Source: Toxotes chatareus (lineage: Eukaryota; Chordata; Actinopteri; Toxotidae). Taken from it: DNA of 64,000 nt. The notes beneath the pieces are model-generated. The model worked only from the letters and a program-made list of their open reading frames with translations, searched no databases and was not told the origin of the DNA. Shown one piece after another: positions 56,801 through 62,800 of this stretch (position 1 is the first letter of the stretch; each line of letters starts with the position of its first letter). A program made the translations under genes and the position numbers. The DNA lies in the NCBI GenBank assembly GCA_016801885.1, contig CM028895.1:8394001-8458000 (forward strand), given 5' to 3'.

Positions 56801-59800
56801 TGACATAACAGAGACTTTTTTAACCTGCAAAGTTTTACAGAGAAAATGTGTAAATACAACTCACTTTATTTCCTACTGAGGAGAATTTTGAACTTTGACA
56901 TTTGGAGAAGAAGCTGTATGAAAACTTGAATTCCCAAATTAGATTTCCGACATAATCTGCATATTGCCACAGTTACAACTAAAAGTAAAGTAAAGCTCTG
57001 AAGCAGGAAATTATGACACACCACTGGGCATAATATCCTAGATGTTTTGTGTTGACGGGACTGTTTGTTGGTGATTTAGGCATGCATTTTTATCTACATT
57101 TGTGTAAAGAAACTGAAGTTAATAAAATCACCTCATCCATATTCTAGCTGGCTGTGGATAAGGCTCTGTCCTTGGTCCAGAGGCACCACTTATCTCTGCA
57201 GTCCATGCAGACATGGCTGGACTCTGCTGCGGCTTTGCTCCAGAGGGACAGCTCGGGGGTGGAGCTCGAGACCCAGACAGATTGTGTGCAGGACCTGAAA
57301 GAGATTTCAGCCCAGGAAAAGTGCTTCGCAGCTGGTTTGGAGGAGCTGAGGACTTTGGATCCTCTGCTGGTGGATTTTATGGAACCAGGAGTGATGAGTG
57401 GACTCAGAGAAAAAGTTGAGACAATGCAGCTGAGAAACACAGAAGTCAAACATCAACTGGATGCTCATAGAGGAGTGTTGCAGAGGTGTGTTTTAATGTA
57501 TTCATACGTAAACTATTGTTCATGTTTGTACAGCTTGTGGAGCCAAGTAATGAAAATACACGTGCAGTTTATGTTGTACATTTACATTTATTCAACATTT
57601 CAACATTCATTTTCTGCATATTACTTCACTCAATTGTGGTTTGTGATTTGTTTAATTTTCTCAGGTGTGCAGCTCTGTGGAGCTCTTTCCAACATGAGAG
57701 AGAGACTTTGGTTGAACAGATGAATGACGCAGAGAACAAGATGGCCATGTTCACCACAGCTAAAGCAACCAGTATCCAGCAGGCAGAGGACAAGTGTCAG
57801 AGATACAAGGTGGGTTGCTGTCATACTGTACACTCAGAAAACAGAGATACTGTAGTAAAGGGTTATAATATATTTATAGAAACCGTCTAAACAGGCATGT
57901 GCTGCCTCCCTGCTGGCTGTTATATTTAATTTCAACATTTGTTCTTGTCACAGCAGCAGATGCACATTAATATTTAAACGGTGTTTATGCATTATTCCTT
58001 GCCGCTTGTGTGTTTGTGAAGCTGAAACTTTTAGGGGAGAGTTTTGGTTTCCTGGGGTATAAATGTTTCACAAGAATGTGTTTATGAAATGACTTATTTG
58101 TCATCTTGTGTCGTCTTTTGACTGTAGTCTCTGGTGGCTCACATCGACCTGCTGGAGTTGCCTCTAAATGCTTTGAAAGAGAATGCAGCAGAGGTAGATA
58201 AGATCATCTCGGAGGCCAGCAAAGGCGTCACCAGCCACACTGTGTCATCACTATGGCAACGTTGGACCAGGCTCCGCAGTGTGGCCCGAGCCCAGGAGAG
58301 GGCACTGGAGGATACTGCGAGGGAGTGGAGGAACTTCACAGAGAAGGTAAGAGAAGACAACTGCCAGCGTTTACTGATGAAGCTGTTTATACTCATCTGG
58401 CTTTTATAGCCGACGAACACACACAATTGTTCTTGCAGCAAATTTAGGTTGCAGCAACAGCTGAATACCATTTGGTGTGCTGTGATGTAACTCCAGGCTT
58501 CAGGCCAGTTGTTTCCTCCTGCCAAAACACTGTGTCATATGAAGCATTTTCCCGCCTTTTGACCTATTTTGAGTGTGAACGCTGTCAGTTCCCAAGGATT
58601 CTCACAGAGCACTGCTCCTAAAAAGGAAATGAGGTCAAACTGTAAGGAATGGTCACTTCCTCATATGTGGCACATTCCTGTTGTTCACTGGTTTTCTATG
58701 GTGCCTTTGTTCAAGTGGACATGATGTCATTCTCTGCATTTGAGCCTCTGTACTGGCATCTCTGTTTGACTCTCACAGAGATCACTGTAAACTAAAGGCA
58801 GGAGTTTAGAAGATTATTAGAGAAAAATAATCTCAGGTGAGAGCACAGGTAACTTTTTGCTCTCATATTCTTTTATTTGAAGGATTTTTTAAATGCCTGA
58901 AGAGGTAAAAATATCCAGTATTTCACACTGAAATAAAATTGGGGACAAGTCAGAAAAAATAAACTTAAGAAATAACTTAATGTGATGATTTACGTGTCCT
59001 AGTCCCCATTTTTAGAACCACTGTTCTCTGTGTCAGCATCAAGCTGATCCGTGACACTTTCTGTATGTTCCCTCCATCAGCTGTTGCCAAGTGGAACACT
59101 GATACTGGAGGGAGGAATTTGAATACTTTCAACCACGTATACGAATAAAATTGCTCCACATTGCTACTAGTGGTCAGAAGCTCTACAGAGTGAACTACTC
59201 AGTCAACACACATGCCAAAACACTGTTACCCACTGGAGTAATATTCCACTTTCTCATGGATTATCAGTTAACTATGAACCATAAATCTGCTGCATCAGCT
59301 AAACCTGAATCCTTGTACATGCACTTCTTTGGCCCTCAGATGGAGAAGGTGCGCTCTGTGTCCAAAGACCTCCACAGTCGTGTCCCTGACAGCACGGTTG
59401 AGAAGGCCGCCACTAGGACGGCACTTCAGAGCCTTCTAGAGTACCATGACTCCTTCAGCCAGGAGGTGGAGAGGGAGCAGTCCATCCTGGCCCTGCTTAG
59501 GCAACACACCCGCAGCCTAAGAGGAGAGGAGGAAGAGAAGGAAGTGATGGAGAAAAAGACAGAGAATGGGCATGAGGAGACACCATGCCTACAAGAGATC
59601 AGAAGCATGCAGGAGCAATATGACAGGTGAGTGACGTGGTGCTGTGGCTGCTCCTGCCAACCAAAAACAGGTTTCAGCACATGGCTTTGAACTGAAAATG
59701 CATATTGATAGCTTTCAACAGGAGAATTGGGGTTAAACTGATCACAATGAATAATTACATAAAGACAAGGAACAAGAAACCTCTTTAGAAAACATGGCAT

Positions 59801-62800
59801 AGTTTAAAATACAAGACGATTCTTGTTCACTTTAAGTTCTATTTGGGTGGGTGGATATTTTAGTTGTTTTACAGTGGTTTTACATTGATTTTTGTCTCTA
59901 TACCCTCTGTTATTTTCATTATGAATAGCTGTCAAACATTTATGATAACCTTCATTAACTAGTTTTGTGTGTGTTTGTAAGACAGTTTTATTGTATTTTA
60001 TTTTCATGCAAGTTGCATATCATCATATCAAAGACAGGGATAGGACACATTTTTCATTTAGACTGAAACATTTCTAGATCATGTTCTTCCACTGTGTCTT
60101 GTCTAGTCTTGTGCTGAGGGTGCGTGCGAGCAGGGCCCAGGTACATCAGGAGTTGAGGGAAAGAGAGGAGGTCGAAAAGGAGCTGGGATTGGTCAAAGGA
60201 TGGATCCAAGACACTCGTGGCTTACTGCTGAGTCCAACTGCAGACCTGGATTCATTGCTTCAAGAGCTAGAGGCAGGCCGCTGCACATACACACAAACAC
60301 AAAATAATATATGCTATTATGTCATGTAACAGAAAAGACAGTGATTTGCAGTGCATCATCTTATGTTGATGTTGTGCGTTTTAGACTGCACATGGTGAGG
60401 TCATCAGCAGACGTCAGAGTGTGGAGCGCATGACAGAGCTGCAGCAGTCTAAGTACCAGGACCTCCAGGCTGGTCTGCCCTCTGAGCTCAGCATGCAGCT
60501 GGCAGAGGTGACGCTCGCTCTGGGCTCCGCTGAGGACCAGGTGACCTCTCTTGGCTACAGTTTAGGATTTTATTACACATGGTAGCTTGATGAAGTATTT
60601 AGGACTGTAACCACAGGTGTTGAGTAGTTTTGTAGTCAGATACCAAAATACCCAGATGTTGACTGTATCTTGTGTGTGTTGTGTTAAGGACTTTATTGTA
60701 TATATTTAATTTTTTAGTAAGAAAAAACAAGCAATCAAGCAAATCAAAGTGTTTCCTAGTATGTAAATAGTGTATTTACCAATGTAAAGCTGGCACTCTC
60801 TTTAGCTTTGCTAAAAGGCTCATATTGGCAGTATAGTGTGATGTGTGTATTTCTGCCCTGTGCTTTAGGTCCAGGCGAGGGAAAGGGAGGTGCAGCAGAC
60901 CCGAGATGTGAAAGAGGACTTCAGCTCCCGACTCCAGGACATTGAGGCAAAGCTGAAGACCATCGCTCTGAAACTAGAAGACAAGAGTGCCGACCTGGAG
61001 GAGGCCAAAGAAGAGACCAAAGTAATCAACCAGACAGACTGACTAATTAACAAGCAATTAACCCCTGTTAAATCGGCTATTCATTTTGCAGATGCTGAGG
61101 TTAATGACTGTGTTAGAGTTGGAATGGCATGAACTGAATTCTGCCATCAACAGTGACCCACTTTTGAGAGGAGTATTCCAGATGGGAGTCTGAGCCTCTT
61201 CCCTCCTGTTCTCCTTCTTGTCACCCCAACTTTTTTCTTCTCTCACTCCTCTGCCCATCTGCAGACCCACAAAGCTTGTGTATTTGTCTTTGTCTTTTTT
61301 TTTTTATACTATTCTGTCCACCAGCACTGCTAAACCTAACAAATTAATCACTCATCTCCTGTAAAACCACAACTTGGCACCTTTACACTTTGTATTTTTA
61401 CAGATTACAGATATTTAATGAACTTCAGAGGTGCTGGTTGGCAGACTGCATTACCTTTTTAGTTTTACCTTGCTTTTAAACTCCCATTTTTTGTTAATCT
61501 TTCTCTTTTTCACTTCTCCTTTCCCCTATTCTTTTTCCCTCACCTTCTTACTCTCTTCTCCTCTCCAGACTCTTTGTGAAGAGTGTGAATCCTGTTGTCG
61601 CTCTCTGGCAGAGTTAGGAGTAGCAGTGCAGGAGTTTGGTGAGCAGAACCCTCTGCTGTGTAAGCAGCTAGGCGATGCTGTGGCCAAACTGACAGAGGTG
61701 CAGCGCAACACGACACAACAGGTCCAGGATAGAGCCAACAGACTGAAGAAGGTCAGATGTCCATTCAGTTTACCAAAAACAAAGTCAGCTTCCCATATAT
61801 ATATATATATATATTTTTTTTTTTTTATATCATTGTCAGGATTTTGCAGCATCAATATCAAGTGGTTCTGTTTGAGAATGGTATTCATTCATTTCCCTTA
61901 TGCTTTAATTCCTCTGTTTTGGCTTTGGTCTTTCACTTGTGAGCAGGCAGAAAGACAGGTGGAGGAATATCAGGGTATGAAGGTGTTCATTTTGGGCTGG
62001 ACAGAAAAGGCAGAAGCTCTGGTCACTGGTAATATCATCTGGAGCTCTGCTTCCCAGCTGCAGGAGCAAATTCGAGCACATCAGGTAAGTCTTAATGAGC
62101 CATGGAGCTGGATATATGAATGGCTTTAATTTATCTTAAGATTTCTGTTGTCCTGTGAAAATCTGGGTCCAGATACAGTTTATACTTATTTTTTCCACAA
62201 AAAGAAATATTACTATTTCCTGCTATTTTCTAATAAATTTGAAGATACCCCACAAATTTGCAGCTAATTAGACAGACACACTTGTTTGATTTCCAGTGAA
62301 ATGTCATGCACTGTACAGTGTGTTGGCTGGACTTAATTAGTATTATTGCTTGATTTAAAAAAAGCTTTTCTCTTTGACTTGTAATTTATGTTCCCATGGT
62401 GACAGGCGTTGCTGCGGGAGTGCCGGGGTCTCCATGGTGACTTGGAAGCTATGGGGGAGAGGGAGGGGCAGCTGGGGGAGGTGTTGCAGATGGAGGGGTG
62501 GAGCCAGCAGGTGAAACACCTCAGCAGACGTACTGAGGAGCTGCAGCAAACTGCCAAGACTCGCCTCCAGAGTCTGCAGGATGCAGCAAAGGTAAACGAC
62601 ATTCACTTTCAGGCGAGCGTTACAGGAATTAGACATCAATAACACTTCACCTCAAAATCATTTTAGGGTACTGTGATCAAATTATCGTCATGAATTAAAA
62701 TTCCCAAGAGCCACAGCTAATTTTATTTCATAAATCCAGACATATTGGTGCAGATCCCCTCAGGGTGAGTCCCAAGCACCAGAGACACAACCCAACAGTG

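Noticed and set aside
59151..59339. Upstream ATG extension of exon 80
   Set aside because: Open frame without homology. A clear acceptor (ccctcag) at 59339 begins the conserved sequence.
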